From: Amoebophrya sp. A120
Lineage: Eukaryota; Sar; Dinophyceae; Syndiniales; Amoebophryaceae
Direction: 5' to 3'
Assembly: GCA_905178155.1 (NCBI GenBank)
Contig: CAJINV010000003.1
Location: 9,803,979 to 9,867,978 of the forward strand
Length of the DNA stretch: 64,000 nt
In this document: positions 1-11,790 of the stretch, piece by piece
How the letters are laid out: the number at the start of each line of letters is the position of its first letter
How positions within the stretch are numbered: position 1 is the stretch's first letter
The notes under the pieces: model-generated
Told to the model about the DNA's origin: nothing
What the model saw: only the letters and a program-made list of their open reading frames with translations
Databases searched by the model: none
Program-made: the position numbers and the translations under genes

Positions 1-2710
1 CTAAAAAATGGGTCCCCCGTGTCTTGAGAGAGTGGCATCCTCTGGGGCTATTTTAGTCAGTTGAGTTTGCTTTTTCATTTTTTGAGAAGGATGCCGGGGT
101 CAGTTGCGACTTCCTTGCGTAGCGACGTCGAAACTGTGCAGGACCAAAAAGCAACCTGCTATGATACTAGCTTGTCGCAATGCAAATGGTGGCGATTTGA
201 AGGAGCTGGGCTTACCTCTGTTTCCTCTTTCGGCGCGCGGCAGGAATGCCCTGCGTAGCGAAAGCCGAGCGCTTGCGAGAAGAAAGAAGCGGGGCGCGCT
301 CGTGCTGACTTTGAACAACCGCGAGAATGCTTCCCACCCAGCCAAGCAGACCGCTCGGAGGGGCCCGGCCATTCTTCAGGCGCCCACCTGCGGCACTTGA
401 GGCTGGAAGCCCCGCCCCACCGCTCTCCCCGCCCGGCTAGCGCCCGCCCGCGCTTCTCCTCCCTGGTTTACCAAAAGCAGCTCGGCGCGGGGGCGGGCTT
501 GTTAGGGAGGCCGCAGGCGTTTTCTTGCCCTGGGCTGGTTGAAGAGCCCAGGCCCGCGGCGGTTTTGCTCTCCCCGGGCTCCCCGCGTGCTAGCGGATGA
601 CGTTAGGCGGCAAGAATAGGCGGCCGGCTATGAAGCAAATGCCGCACTTTCCAAGCTTTTGCGCCTTCGAAAACAAAGCGAGCCCACCTCCGGAGACCGG
701 CCCCGACGGTATGAGGCCCGCCCGGCGGGCTCCTGGGTTTGGCAGGCTTTTCCCCTTTTGCCTATTCTTCCTTTTTTCGCAGGGCGCCAATTTGCAAGGC
801 GCGCCAGTATCAGAAGCCGACGAAGGGGCGGCCGCTTCAGCGAGCGGCCAAAACGCTGCGACACCGCAACCGCGCCGCGTGGCTTTCCAGTTCAGATGTC
901 GCGCGGGCGTGCTTTTTTTTTGGGCGCCTTTTCGCGCGTCCCAAACCGCCCGCCAGAAAAAACGCAGCGGGCGCCCGAGAAGGGCGCCGCCCCTCCCGGC
1001 TCACCGTCGTGGCGCGCCCTTTGATTTGGCCGGCGCGCGATAGGCAGGGCCCCCCCGTGTTTCGTTGGCCACGGGGCCAATCAGGGAGGGTCGGGCGCTT
1101 GGCAGATTGGCCTTTGTTCAACTTGAGGCCCTGGGGCGGTGGCTGCGCTGTGTCGGCTGCCTACCGGCTTCGGGATTTGGCAAAAGCACGGAAGCCAAGA
1201 AAATGGGCGGGGCCGGCCCCGCTTGGCACGAGTTGAAAAACCCGGCCGGCCCCCCTGGCGAACGAAGTACCCGCGGGAGCGAAGGCAGGCGGGCCGAGGC
1301 TCCACACATTCCAGGGCCCCCGCCAAAACCGGAACAAGAGCAGGGGCGGCGGACCAAAAAAGGCAGGAGCGGCGCGGGCCAATGTCCCTACGCCCTCCGC
1401 CCGTGTGCTTGGTTCCCCGAGAGAGGACGCGCCCGGGGTGGGTGCGAGAGGCCTTGGCGCCTCGCGAAATTCCCCGGCCAAATTTGAAAAAACGGAATCC
1501 CTAAACACCGGCCACAAAACCCGACCCGAAGGAAAGCGCCAAAAGAAGGGGCTTCTGTTGAGGTGCCCCCGGGGCCTTCTATTCCGGCCCCTCGTAATGG
1601 CTCTACTGCAGCCCTTCTCCTGTTGGGCTTCTATCCAGATCGGGATCGCGGCCGTTTCGTCGCCCTCCCGACATGAATAGAAGCCCCCCCCGGGCCCTTT
1701 TGCTTCCCATTTTTTCGACGTACGGAGAACAGAACCCCCGCCCGCCGAATCGACGAAACTCCCCCCGGCCGAAACGGGCGCAGCCCCGAAAACTTTGAAA
1801 CGTTCCGAATGCTCCGGCAGAGCACAAATTCCACCGCGCGGGGCGGCCATCCTTCCGACTGGGCAGCCGGGTGCCCAACACGGGGAAGCGGCCGGAACAA
1901 CTCGGGGCCGGGCCGCCAGAGCCTGGCGCGACGCCGCCACAAACCGGGGGCGCGAAGAAACCCGAACCAAAGACGAGCAGCGCCGCAGAACACTTCGCGC
2001 GGCCATCCCTCGAGAGCGGGGCCCGGCTCAGGAGGCTGGCTGCGAAACACCAAAGCAGGCGCGCGCGCGATTTTCCGGGAAGTCACAAAGCGACGCCCTT
2101 CCTGGATGCCTCACGCTCCGGACTTCGCCGCGGGCCCCCCAGGCAGGCGGGGCAGCTGCGAAGAGGCGGGGCAGCTGCGAAGACACGCCGGCGGGGCCGC
2201 TGCGGATAGGCGCGCGAGCCCGGGCGGGCGCAATCCTGCCGCAAGTTAGTCGCGAACCGGGCCCGGCGCGAAGCTGCCAAAGCTCTGGGATTTGCAAAAA
2301 CCCCGAAGCCGATGGCCAACCAATAACGCCCGAGACCGCTCCGGGGGCCTGCCTCTGCCTGACAAAAGACCGACGCCGCCGGCCTGTCCGTGTGCTCATT
2401 CGCGAACCGGCGCGGCGTAGACGCCGAGCCGCGCCCCCCCTCCCGGGCTGCGTCCCCCGCTTCGCAAGCTGGCGGCGCGCTCCTTTGCCTCGCAGCTTAG
2501 CCCGCTGCCGCTTGCCGCCTTGTTTGTAGGGCGGCCGAACTCCTTACGGCCACCGTGCCCCCTCCTTGAAGCGCGGCAAGCATCCATTGGGGGCTTGTCC
2601 ATTTTCGGAATGCGGAGGAGGAATGGGGCGGCACGCCGGCGAGAAGGGCGAAGAAACCCGGGCGAATCGGCGCTAGGCTGTGCGGCGTCGGCAGCGAGCC
2701 GGGCCGGATC
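1..2710. other. GC-rich block without a credible gene
   Basis: This stretch is strongly GC-rich, with many short homopolymer runs of C, G and A and repeated GGCCGG/GGCGCGC words. Open frames occur on both strands, but they overlap each other in several frames and translate to Arg/Pro/Gly/Ala-rich strings without domain-like segments, as GC-rich sequence poor in stop codons would give by chance. No splice-bounded exon, RNA gene or family motif was recognised. Confidence 0.6.
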
Positions 2711-2714
2711 TTCC

Positions 2715-2815
2715 CCTGATTAAAAAGTCTGTTCCTACTGATTAAAAAGCTCCCCTGATTAAAAAGTCCCCTGATTAAAAAGTCTTGATCCTACTCCTTC
2801 CCCTGATTAAAAAGT
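2715..2815. repeat. Short tandem repeat with core CTGATTAAAAAGTC
   Basis: Five imperfect copies of a 14-18 base unit (core CCCCTGATTAAAAAGTC) lie here, separated by short variable spacers such as TGTTCCTA and TTGATCCTACTCCTT. The array marks the abrupt change from the GC-rich block on the left to AT-richer DNA on the right. No coding use is seen. Confidence 0.85.
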
Positions 2816-3905
2816 CTGACACGTACTACACGCGGCTAGTAGCTGCTATGCAAAGAAATTGAAAATTTAAATCAACAAAAAAAAAGGCGACAACTGCATG
2901 CCTTGGCTTGCTAGCAATTTTCTACGTGATAACATGTACAAAGTAGCGGCATCGATACATGTCCGCAGATTCTGCATTGCTCGGCAGCGTCCAAATTATC
3001 TTGAGGAAAAATCCCCTCGCCCCATACGCAAAGCAAAGGAAATGCAAATGCGTGGCCTCTATCGCTGTGCATGACCTTGATATGCTAGAGAGCAATACGA
3101 GAAATTCGCTGTCGCGTAGTTAGTAGCACTAGCCCCGCGACTTTTATTTTGCACGAAGTCCTGGCGAGTTCTTGACCAGTCGAACACGTTTAATCTCTGC
3201 AACTACCCGGGCCACGCCGCCCCCCTAGAATGTAGATCACGGCGTACATCCTACAGATCGACGACATAGCTCCGCCGCCGACATGCTTTGCAGAGATGTC
3301 ACTGCTCGCTTACGTAGGCGCGCGCCCTTTGGGCCGTATGTGCGACGGGCCTGTCTTAGCATCCAAGCCCGCATGTGAGCAAGTAGCAGAATGTCTTGCG
3401 TAGCAGTGAAGGGTAGCAAAACGAACTGCACAGCTCTCGCGTTTGCAAAAATATGCAGAGGGCGCAGCGCGATTGCAATCACTGCAATGCGCTCTCACGC
3501 AGCTCCGTCACCTATTTCGCGCACGCCCCTCTTTTTCGGCGGTTCCAAGGGCGCCCGTAGTACCGCAGCAGCCAGCCGCACAGCAGGCCCGCTCCGCGGT
3601 GATTCAAGCCCCCCTTTCAGGTTCTCCGAGGGCTGCGGCTTTCGCGCAGTCCTTAGGCCGGACATCGGCAAACGTTTTTACTTGTTTTTGCATTTCAAAC
3701 CTCCGCGTCCTCACTGGGACACCGACAAATGAAGAGAGGAATGCGCGGGGGTTGCTGTGCTTGGAAGAAAATGGGCAACTAAGTAGCAAAAAAAAAACTA
3801 TCGCAACGGCTTGCACGACTCAAATCGGGGCTCCCGGAGCATGCTGTTGTTGTAAGTAGCATTTCTTTGGCCATGTCCGACATAGCGCAACGTGTACGTG
3901 ATCAT
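2816..3905. other. Intergenic, nothing recognised
   Basis: About 1.1 kb of mixed composition downstream (on the minus strand) of the lipase gene. Small open frames are present but show neither family similarity nor convincing splice sites. It would contain the lipase 3' UTR, but no clear polyadenylation signal was identified. Confidence 0.5.
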
Positions 3906-3910
3906 GATCT

Positions 3911-5703
3911 TCAAACGCCTTTGCTACATGGGCTTAGGGAGCTGAGGTTTTTCCTCATGATATACGTCGAACCAGCAACCCCAATTGTTTTCCCGCAGAA
4001 TTCTTTCGTTGGCGATCCGAGATGGGTCGCGAGATCGGTGGACCCGAACCTGCAGATGGTTCCCGCATTGGAAAAATCAATGTACCCAATGCCATCCAGC
4101 ACATTCACGTACTGCTTTATGTGTGCGTAGTTCCTTGTCACATCGATGTCCTGGCTGTACGCCGGGGCGGTGGAGTAACGGACGGCGCACTGGGTGCCCA
4201 CGCCAGCGAAGAGGTAGGTTGGGTAAGCGGTGCCGTCCGTGTTCTCCAACCAGATGGACGCCATCGCGGCACGCCCGCCCCCTTGCGAGTGCCCTGTGAT
4301 GTAAATGGAGTTGGTCGCCTCGCCGGCAGTGTTTCGCCCCGCTGGGAGCACCGCACGGACCACAGCCTTCGTCAGCGGCCAGTACCCCTGTTGAATCAAG
4401 TCAGCACGCTCGAGTCCGAGCGTCGTATAGAAGAAAATACTGACCTCACTGTGACGATTTAGAGCGACGAGTTCGCTTCGTGTGAAAGTAGAACAACTAG
4501 TAGTAGTAAGTAATATCGCGCAGGCGGATCGAGGCGCATTGACTCTGGATCCCGTGGACTCTTTTTGCTCACGCTGCTTGTGTCGATTTTTTCTGACATA
4601 CTTAGTGAGCCAATCAATCCCATGTGCGTGTCCTCAGCAAAACGCACGCAGCCCCGGCGGTTGCTTCGGCTGTGCTTCCTCCAGAAAAAAACATACTTAC
4701 TATGAAATATAAGTAGCAAACTCTGCAACCAATACACGCCCACAATGGATCGCTTTTCTGTGAGGTACGATGTAACCCAATTGTAATCGTCAGACGCCGC
4801 GATCAGGGAAGACATACCCAAAAACTTCGCACGGTCGACCACGTCGTCGACCTCCGCGCGCGCAAGCATCTCGGAGGTTATGGACAGGCCGGCATCCTGC
4901 CACATTTGCATGTAACGCGCCCGTAGCCGATGCAAGAACCACCCCTCATGCCAGTGCAATAAATTGTTGAAGTCCGATGTTGTCTCGGTGCCACGAAAAA
5001 CGATGACGCGAGTTGTGCCATCGTTGTAGACTCCGGCACTAACACCCAACCCCAAAGGCTCGCCGGAGGGTTCGGTGAAGGATTCGGCCCACTGGTTCGC
5101 GTTTCCCTGCAAGACGGCCTCCATATCAGAGTTCCACTGGTTGTGCGTTGCAGTGACTCGCGCCCCGAAGGCTGCCACGGTTTCTCCGGCGTTCGGCGAA
5201 CCCTTGTAGGAGCCGCCTGGAAATGAATGGACATGGTCCAACTTGGGCGTGGCGTAATTCCCGTCGGGATACACTACCCGATTCATTGCCAGCATGGTGC
5301 GGATTCGCGCTCGCTCATCTCCATTGCCCACGAACCCATTCACCGTGGCGGCTTCCTGCAATGATCTCCGACGTCTTCGCAAGCGTCTTTGCAGTTCGGG
5401 CTTTGGTAGCTCATGCTTCACCAGTAGGCTTAGTTGGGAGGCGGATGCGACGCCGCCTTTTGTCGCCAATAAGGCCCTGCTGCGTTGGGCATCTTTCGGT
5501 GGCAGACGCGGCCGGATGACAGTTTCGAGCACGAAGTGCCCCACAGCGTGTGCAGGGTGTCTAGGCTCCTGTAGCGGATGCAACTCTGTCGAATGCTCCA
5601 CTGAAAAGTCGAGTTTTTGCCCCTTGACCCGGACAAAGAAATCGGGGACGGGCGACAAACCCAAGGCGCAACCGCCCACCACAGCGGCGTTCCTGAGATT
5701 CAT
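3911..5703 (-). CDS. Class 3 (fungal-type) lipase, two exons
   Basis: A predicted alpha/beta-hydrolase triacylglycerol lipase of the lipase class 3 family. Exon 1 runs 5703-4697 from an ATG and exon 2 runs 4439-3911. They are joined by a 257-base intron with a GTATGT donor and GGTCAG acceptor, which restores frame exactly and gives 511 residues. A GTAAGT lies four bases further into exon 1 but breaks the frame. The N-terminus is weakly hydrophobic and may be a signal peptide. Residues 81-130 are basic and low in complexity. The strand before the oxyanion region (TRVIVFRGTE, 231-240) matches the family's V-x-FRGT signature. The nucleophile elbow GHSQGG places the catalytic Ser at 387. Asp451 or Asp457 (LDGIGYID) and His475 (ATHLGSP) are the likely rest of the triad. 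The ATG is directly preceded by CCCAG. Family-level assignment is firm; substrate (triacylglycerol or phospholipid) is unknown. Confidence 0.9.
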
Positions 5704-7140
5704 CTGGGCTCGTCGGTCGTCGGATTGCGTTTGCTACAAAAAACTAGAGGAGAGCGAATATTCATACCAATACTGACATCCTAGATACACCTACAACTGT
5801 ATAGAAAAACACTATGGGAGTAGTCAATGACAAAACCTGCAGACAGGACGATATCCCGTGTGTCCAACGTGGTCTCCACGAACACTCAGTTGGGCCTGAA
5901 TTATTAGTCACCAAAAAGTTCGAAGCGAACACCGTCACCACTGTCTTAGTCTTTTGCCATAGCAGGGAAAAGAATCATAAGCCGACAAAAAGCTGCAGCT
6001 GTTGATGTTGTTGACAGCAGAGATTTACAACCTCAGTTCGTTGTATCTTGGCTTTTCATCACATAGTAATAATCAATCTCTACCTCAAGGTCGCTCGTGC
6101 ACAAGACAAGTGGCCCGGTTAAAAAAAGTAAGCAAAAACAAAAGAGAGAGTAAATTGGCGACGCCATTTCATGTGTCTGTCAGTTGCAGTCTTCCTCGAC
6201 ACCGCAAGGTCCGGCGTTTCGCTCCTCTCTCGAAACCTGTCGAGTTCGCACATCAGCAGGAAAATTGGCGGCGCGATTAGAAAGAAAAAACACAAAGAAG
6301 TCGAGAGAAAAAACACCTAGAGACAGAACAAAAGCACGCAAAATAAGAATGCGCCGGCCACTACAGATGACAAAGGGCCCGACGCAACAATCAGGGGCGA
6401 AAGGCTTCATTTGAATCGCGGATCGATTGACGATCAGAGCGAAAATTGCACCCGAGGGCATCCCGATGCCCATGGAAAGATTGAAATCCACTTTCTACTC
6501 TCTCACTCACTCATCTCATCCTTGGAAAGATTTCCGGGCTGTATTTGTGTTTCGGATTTCACACAATCATAGATCAAGGCACTGCATTGACTCACGAAGA
6601 ACAAGAGTATCGCAGCATAGTGCATACCTCCATGCATTCGCATGCATTGCATTAATGAGTCGCGGCGCGAAGTCGCAAGTCCTTGGGCCACGTCTACCAC
6701 AAGAAGTATTCCGCCCGGGGGGCGCCTCCAGTTCAGTTCAGTTCAGTGCGATCGCGATGCTAGATAAAAAAAAAAAAGAGTGACACACATTGCCTCTTTC
6801 GTAAAAAGTCGCATCACAATGACAATCCTGGTCGCCATCTCATTAGATTCGTCGAAAGTTTTGCTTTCTAAGTGCTTGAGCTCTCACGGGGGGGGCTGGC
6901 AAAGATGACGAGGGTACAGAAGATGAACAGAAAACATAGATGGGCATGGCGATATCTTGGCGGCATGCCAAACCAATAATAACAGGGGGTAGTGAGTTCA
7001 TGGCGGCTTTTTTGTCTTCGTGCCAAAAAAAGACGCGACTTCTCTGCCCACCATGCCCCCGTGAGTAATGTTATGCCCGGCGGCACGGCGGTCGATAACA
7101 GACTCGACCCACAGCTGGCCCCCCTTTAGTTTCGAATCGG
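5704..7140. other. Intergenic, nothing recognised
   Basis: AT-richer spacer upstream of the lipase gene. It holds short simple-sequence tracts, including a GTTCA run near 6730 and a poly-A near 6768. Open frames are short and not protein-like. Any promoter of the lipase gene should lie at the left end of this stretch, but no TATA-like or other element could be singled out. Confidence 0.45.
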
Positions 7141-7152
7141 GAAGCCTTCCCC

Positions 7153-7209
7153 GCATGCTATGGCCCTGCCAGGGCCCCTTGGGAGCCCCCAATCGGGCCC
7201 ATAGCATGC
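7153..7209. repeat. Inverted repeat GCATGCTATGG / CCATAGCATGC
   Basis: Left arm 7153-7163 and right arm 7199-7209 are perfect reverse complements. The match extends by three more C/G pairs if one base is bulged, leaving a spacer of about 30 bases. A third copy of the right arm (GGCCCATAGCATGC) lies at 7352-7365 in the same orientation. The surroundings also carry repeated GGGCGCC words at 7400-7465. Confidence 0.8.
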
Positions 7210-7365
7210 AGATCGGCTTTTTGCTTTTGACTTTGCGTATTTTGTTTTTTTTTTGGAAAAGTCGCAACTTTTGGCTATGGCTTGCTCTCCGCCTTACAAG
7301 TGCCCGACTTTTGCGGCCGGCCTGGCGGTTTCCAAATGGAGGCCAAAATGAGGCCCATAGCATGC

Positions 7366-8620
7366 GGGCTCGCTTCCTTTTTCCCACCGCCAATCTTTGG
7401 GCGCCCCTCTTTGGGCGCCCCAAATCGCCAGAAAGGAAGGCGCTGGGCGCCTTAGAAGGGCGCCCCTTTTGCCGGCATCCCTGCGCCGTTTTATCAAGCA
7501 GGAATCGATAGAATTGGCTCGGGCCTGTTTGGTATCAAAGCCCCGGCCGCTTGAATAAAAGTGCAGTCTCTTTATGTGCAAAAACACTTCCGGCCGCTTG
7601 AAAACTGCCGGCCGTTTTGCGTAATGAATGGCAAAAGAAACGCTAGATTAGAACGCTCGTGACCTCACTACACATAAAGAAAATTAACACAGATGCCAGA
7701 CGACGACCCCTATTTGTCCGGTTCGTGAGCGGCGTTATAGAAACCGAATGAGCCGAAGAGCCGCCTTCTTGCACTGCTCCTGGGCGGAATCCCTAGGGGC
7801 AGGGCAGAAGTGTGCGCGAACGCCTTGCACGTATCATCGTATCTGCGCAGAGCCGTCACGCATTGGAAAGATCTGCGCAGGAGCACCGTCGTCGTTGTGA
7901 ATTGGAAATACTGCTGCATAGGCCCAGCGTGTGCCGCCTATGTATGAAAAAACTGCCACGCCGTCTGTGTCTCATCGTGAAACCGCGGGCAATTTTTTGG
8001 CAAAGATGGAAAGTTGTTTGCTGTCCGTAGTTTTTGACTTTCTCCGAGATGGAGTGGGATGGGCAATAGATGGCGACTGGCGGAGTTTCTTGTCCAGAGT
8101 CTCACTAAAGAGGCGCGGGCGTACAGTTTTTCGCGACCTTGCACACGACTAGGAGTGGGCAGTGCGGGCACCTCCCGGAGCACAAGCCGGAAACGCGGGG
8201 ACTAGTTACGTATTAAGTCGCCAAGTTTGCCGTTCAAATGTGCGCCATCCAAGTTTTGCATCTATTCAACTGTTCACCATCTCTGTGTTTAAAAAAAAAC
8301 GCTCATCTGACATAAAAGTCTAAGCTTTATTTTCGTTTTTCTTCATTAAGAAGAGCAATAGCGTGGGCGATCATATGATCCTTCTCCGATTCGAATTTTA
8401 CTCGTGCCGCTTGCGAATCCCGATCGCGCTGGTGAGCGAAGCTTTTCTCTACTTGTATCCGGTTCTGCAACTATCAAGGTTGAAAGTGCCCTCCACCCCA
8501 AGCAATGCAGAGTGCTTGCATTGCAAAGCTTCCACATGGAATTTTCTTTGCTCGCAAGAACGACCGCCACCACAAACGCAGGCGAACGCTTGGAAACACT
8601 TCCGTAGATGCTGGGGACAC
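7366..8620. other. Intergenic with minor direct repeats
   Basis: CCGGCCGCTTGAA occurs twice, near 7546 and 7591, flanking a short AT-rich spacer. The remainder has short open frames only. One minus-strand frame at 8346-8675 begins with a hydrophobic, signal-like stretch but has no ATG at that point and no recognisable domain, so it is not called. Confidence 0.4.
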
Positions 8621-8642
8621 ACATCGAAAGCGAAAAGATAGG

Positions 8643-8818
8643 AAAAAAGCAAGCGAGAGAGAGGAGGACTTTCACTGCTATAGTACTTCGGGCGGTCTGC
8701 TAGTAGGTGTGAACATCTTCACTACCGCCCTTAAGCCCCGGCCTAAAACTGTCCCGCGTTTGCCTACGGGAAGCAGATCGATCACGATCTGCGGACGCAT
8801 CCATTTTTTGCTTCGCAA
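8643..8818 (+). repeat. Dispersed hairpin-bearing repeat, copy 1
   Basis: This segment is clearly related to 58666-58825, same orientation, about 50 kb away. Both carry, in the same order: AGCAAGCGAG, a GTGAA-loop-TTCAC hairpin (8709-8722), a CTTAAGC...CCGGCCTAAA core, a stem around GTTTGCC, and a GATCGATCA-centred hairpin (CAGATC 8774-8779 with GATCTG 8786-8791). In this copy an ATTTTTTG run and a small TTGC-TTC-GCAA hairpin follow at 8803-8817. Reading frames are partly conserved between copies on both strands, so a decayed coding fragment of a mobile element is an alternative to a structured RNA. Function unknown. Confidence 0.7.
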
Positions 8819-9107
8819 GGAGTGAGAGGGGCGAAGGCATGGGAGGGCGAAAGGCGTCACGAAATATCGCCCTCGCTGGGCCAATTGTCTCTCAAAATTC
8901 TCGCTTCCTTCATGCTGAGGTCCGTCGAACATTACAAAACTGACGTAAGGTTGCAGCAAGACAGCCGCACCGCGTCGCAAGACTGCAGCGAGCAGACTCT
9001 GACTTTAGCTCTGCCCTTCAACATGCATGATGTATGAGTTTAAGCTTTACGCTGTTACAGTTAAAGACTGTTCCAGCTGAGAAGGCCACATGGGGTACGG
9101 ACGTTTT
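8819..9107. other. Short spacer, nothing recognised
   Basis: Between the hairpin repeat and the stop codon of the next minus-strand gene. No gene or repeat was recognised. Confidence 0.4.
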
Positions 9108-11232
9108 TCATCCTGATAGCAACTCCACCAATTTCTTTGCTTTCTCCGCTACCGACGCCTCCACTTCGCAAAGAAAGGCGCAGAGCTGCCATAACGCAGC
9201 ACCGGATCCTAGCGTAAGGGAAGAGAAGGCAACCGATTCTGGGCCCTGGACTGCATGCTCGTCGGCTGCTGTGGTAAGGTAAGGAAATGACGCAGATGCA
9301 ACGCCCTTGCCAAAATTGCATGGCACTAAGCAAATGCAGGGCTCTGGAGTGATCCAACTCGAGCCATGCAGCAACACACGGAACCCACAAAGGGAAGCGT
9401 CTGCTGCTTGGTCAACTGTACTACTTGACACTTTAGTTGCCGGGAATCGCCAATAGACCCGCGCCTCCGTTGCCTTGCCCAGTACCGCAGCACAGATTCT
9501 GGAAAAATCGGGCACCGCGCTAGGTAAGCAAGCTCTCCAGAACCTGCAATGTTCATCCATCACGCACAAGCGGATGCCGAGCCATGGCGCTGCGGTTTCT
9601 TCTCTTTGTCCTGGGGGCGACGTCAGGTTTGGAGGAGAAGTTTCTTGGTCTACTTGTCCTCGTGCAGAAGGAGAAGACTTGGTGATCCTGATACAACTTC
9701 CACTTTTAGTACTACTGTGGCGGTTGTGCCCCTGTTCGAGTTCTGTGAAAAGTTTCCTTTCAACTTCGTCAAGATCATCCACACTGGCGATTTCATCAAA
9801 CCGAATGCCCAGCTTGCAACGTCGCGACTCTAGCCAATTTTCCAAGTGGCCGGTCAGGAGACTACAATCCGACACAACATTCATTTTCACTCTACTGCCA
9901 GCTCACGCTACAAAAAGAATGAAGCTTTCGCTTTTAGAGGGTTGTACTTCTCTGTATCCTTTGACTTTGTTTTCTTGGTCTTCTTGTCTCGTGTAGTTTC
10001 CCGGCGTCGCAGGCAACGAAACGTTGATAAAGGTATATGAACATGATATCCGTGTTGCACGGAGCAGCAGGTCAACAACAAACATAGCCCAGGATTACCA
10101 TAAAAGTTTTCTTTTGCTAAAAAATAGTCATGCTGCTGACTGTGCAATATTTGTCGGTATTTCTTCCACTCTAACTCTATTTCGACGGAGATGAAATAAA
10201 TTGATGCCAATGAATCGCAAACCCGCACTGATCTTCCGAACCCGCTAGGTCTTGAAGAAATGGCTTTTCCATCCAGATCACCAACGTCCTCTGGATCTCA
10301 CGCCGCGTGATCGCACCGAGCTGCGACGTTGCGCCCTTTCCGTTAGCGGCAGCGAGCTGCGCAAACGCTGCGTCGAAATCTCGAACAAGGTCCTGTCGCA
10401 ATGCCGTTTCCTGCCACAGCGGGACAAGAAAATTCTGCAAAAAGTACTGCTGAAACTGCTTCTCTTTCTCGACTCCGTCTGCAAAGTACGTTGTGGAACT
10501 TATTCTTTCCTCTCCTGCCTTAAGTGGCGAAGAAGTAGTGCCGCGTCCTGTGGTATTTATGCCCAGCAATGTCGTAGAAGTAGTGCCAATTATGTTCTCT
10601 TTACTCTTACCTGGCGATCGCTTCCCGCTTGTCTCACTGCTGCTGAACTGCTGCGCCTTCTCGTTCAACAATGCTGCAAGAGTGTGTGTGCAAATTTCAT
10701 TTGTCCTAGAGGTGCTTTCTTTTCTCAGAGTACGCAGCTGTCGCGCCAGTTTTTCCGCAGAATATTTCCATACTTTTGTACCGCCACCCCTTGCTGCTAC
10801 ATTCTTCTCCTGCGACGAGTGCTGGTCTACTTGTTGTAATTGGGTAATATCGACAACGGGGGGACCAGGATCAGTGTTGTCCTCCTGGTAGAGGATCACT
10901 TCGAGGGCAGTAGCGGTGAATTCCGTTAGCAACAGCACTTGCTCCTGCCAAGTGCGTAGGGCTTGTTGCCACGCCCGGATGTGATACGAAAAAGTCGCCG
11001 TCTTTGCGTCCGCAAGCTGAATGCGCCCAAGAATCCCCAGCGTACTTTTCGTCGCGGTTGCACTCCCGGCAGGAGAGCAGAAGCCGAGCACAAGCTGCAC
11101 GAACAGCTCACAACTCTCTTTCACAGCGTTTTCGAGAATCTGCTCAAGCGGACCCCACCGCCGCAGAAATGTCGCGCTCTTCAGATCGAGCGATCTCACT
11201 CTTTGATCGATCGAGACTTTGTTGACTTTCAT
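9108..11232 (-). CDS. Unrecognised two-exon protein, about 596 residues
   Basis: Exon 1 begins at an ATG at 11232 and reads to about 10229; exon 2 reads from about 9894 to the stop at 9108. A 334-base intron (donor CA/GTGCGG, acceptor CTGGCAG) keeps the frame. A second in-frame donor, GTTTGC, six bases further on works equally well. The N-terminal 100 residues look alpha-helical with alternating hydrophobic and charged positions. The middle is rich in Ser, Thr and Gly. A further helical stretch (EKEKQFQQYFLQNF, then VRDFDAAFAQLAAANGKG) closes exon 1. Exon 2 starts with an acidic helical segment (SVDDLDEVERKLFTELEQ), then a low-complexity linker and a Cys-containing C-terminus. No family was recognised and no transmembrane segment is obvious. 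The coding call rests on frame length, amino-acid texture and the frame-preserving intron; the two parts could still be separate genes. Confidence 0.62.
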
Positions 11233-11790
11233 ATCGCGCTAGAATCGGCAGTGCAACCTTTTTTACCGCGACAAGCAGAACTACAACTAAATGCAGTGTC
11301 ATACTTAAATATTTATGGACAACTTCGTGACAAACCTTGGCCCACGAGTGATCTATTCGTGCTCGTTCTTCAAAATAAAGTCTCAAAGTCCTGTGGGGAA
11401 AAATCAATGTTGAGGTAGTGAAGCTTCTGGAGATACTCCGGCCTTGTAACGATCCGCGCTTTACAAATACAATCGAACCTGTCCAATCAAGACCAGTACT
11501 GAGAGTGCGCCTTTTCTTGCTGATCATGGTCAGTAAAGATCATTTATCTCAGACGACGCTTCTCGCTGAAGAATTTAAGAAACTGCACGAGGCGCCGCGG
11601 ATTATTTTGTGATAGTATGTAATTCTCGACATTCATAAGCACTTTCTCTATCGCATGGCTTCGATTCTTGATCCGAGTGCATCTGCTTCATGATCAAAAA
11701 ACCGCCACTGGAGGAACTCTTCGACGTTCATACTTCATAGATCGACTTTGAGAAGAAGTCCAACAACGCACTATATAAGCTCCTCGAAGT
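11233..11790. other. Intergenic, upstream of the 9.1-11.2 kb gene
   Basis: AT-rich spacer. A 127-residue minus-strand frame (11144-11527) overlaps the gene in another frame and has no protein-like features. No promoter motif was identified. Confidence 0.4.

Noticed and set aside
8346-8675. Minus-strand frame with a signal-like start (KVLLSLACFFPIFSLSM)
   Set aside because: The frame starts at GTG, not ATG. It overlaps the hairpin repeat, and the rest has no protein-like pattern.
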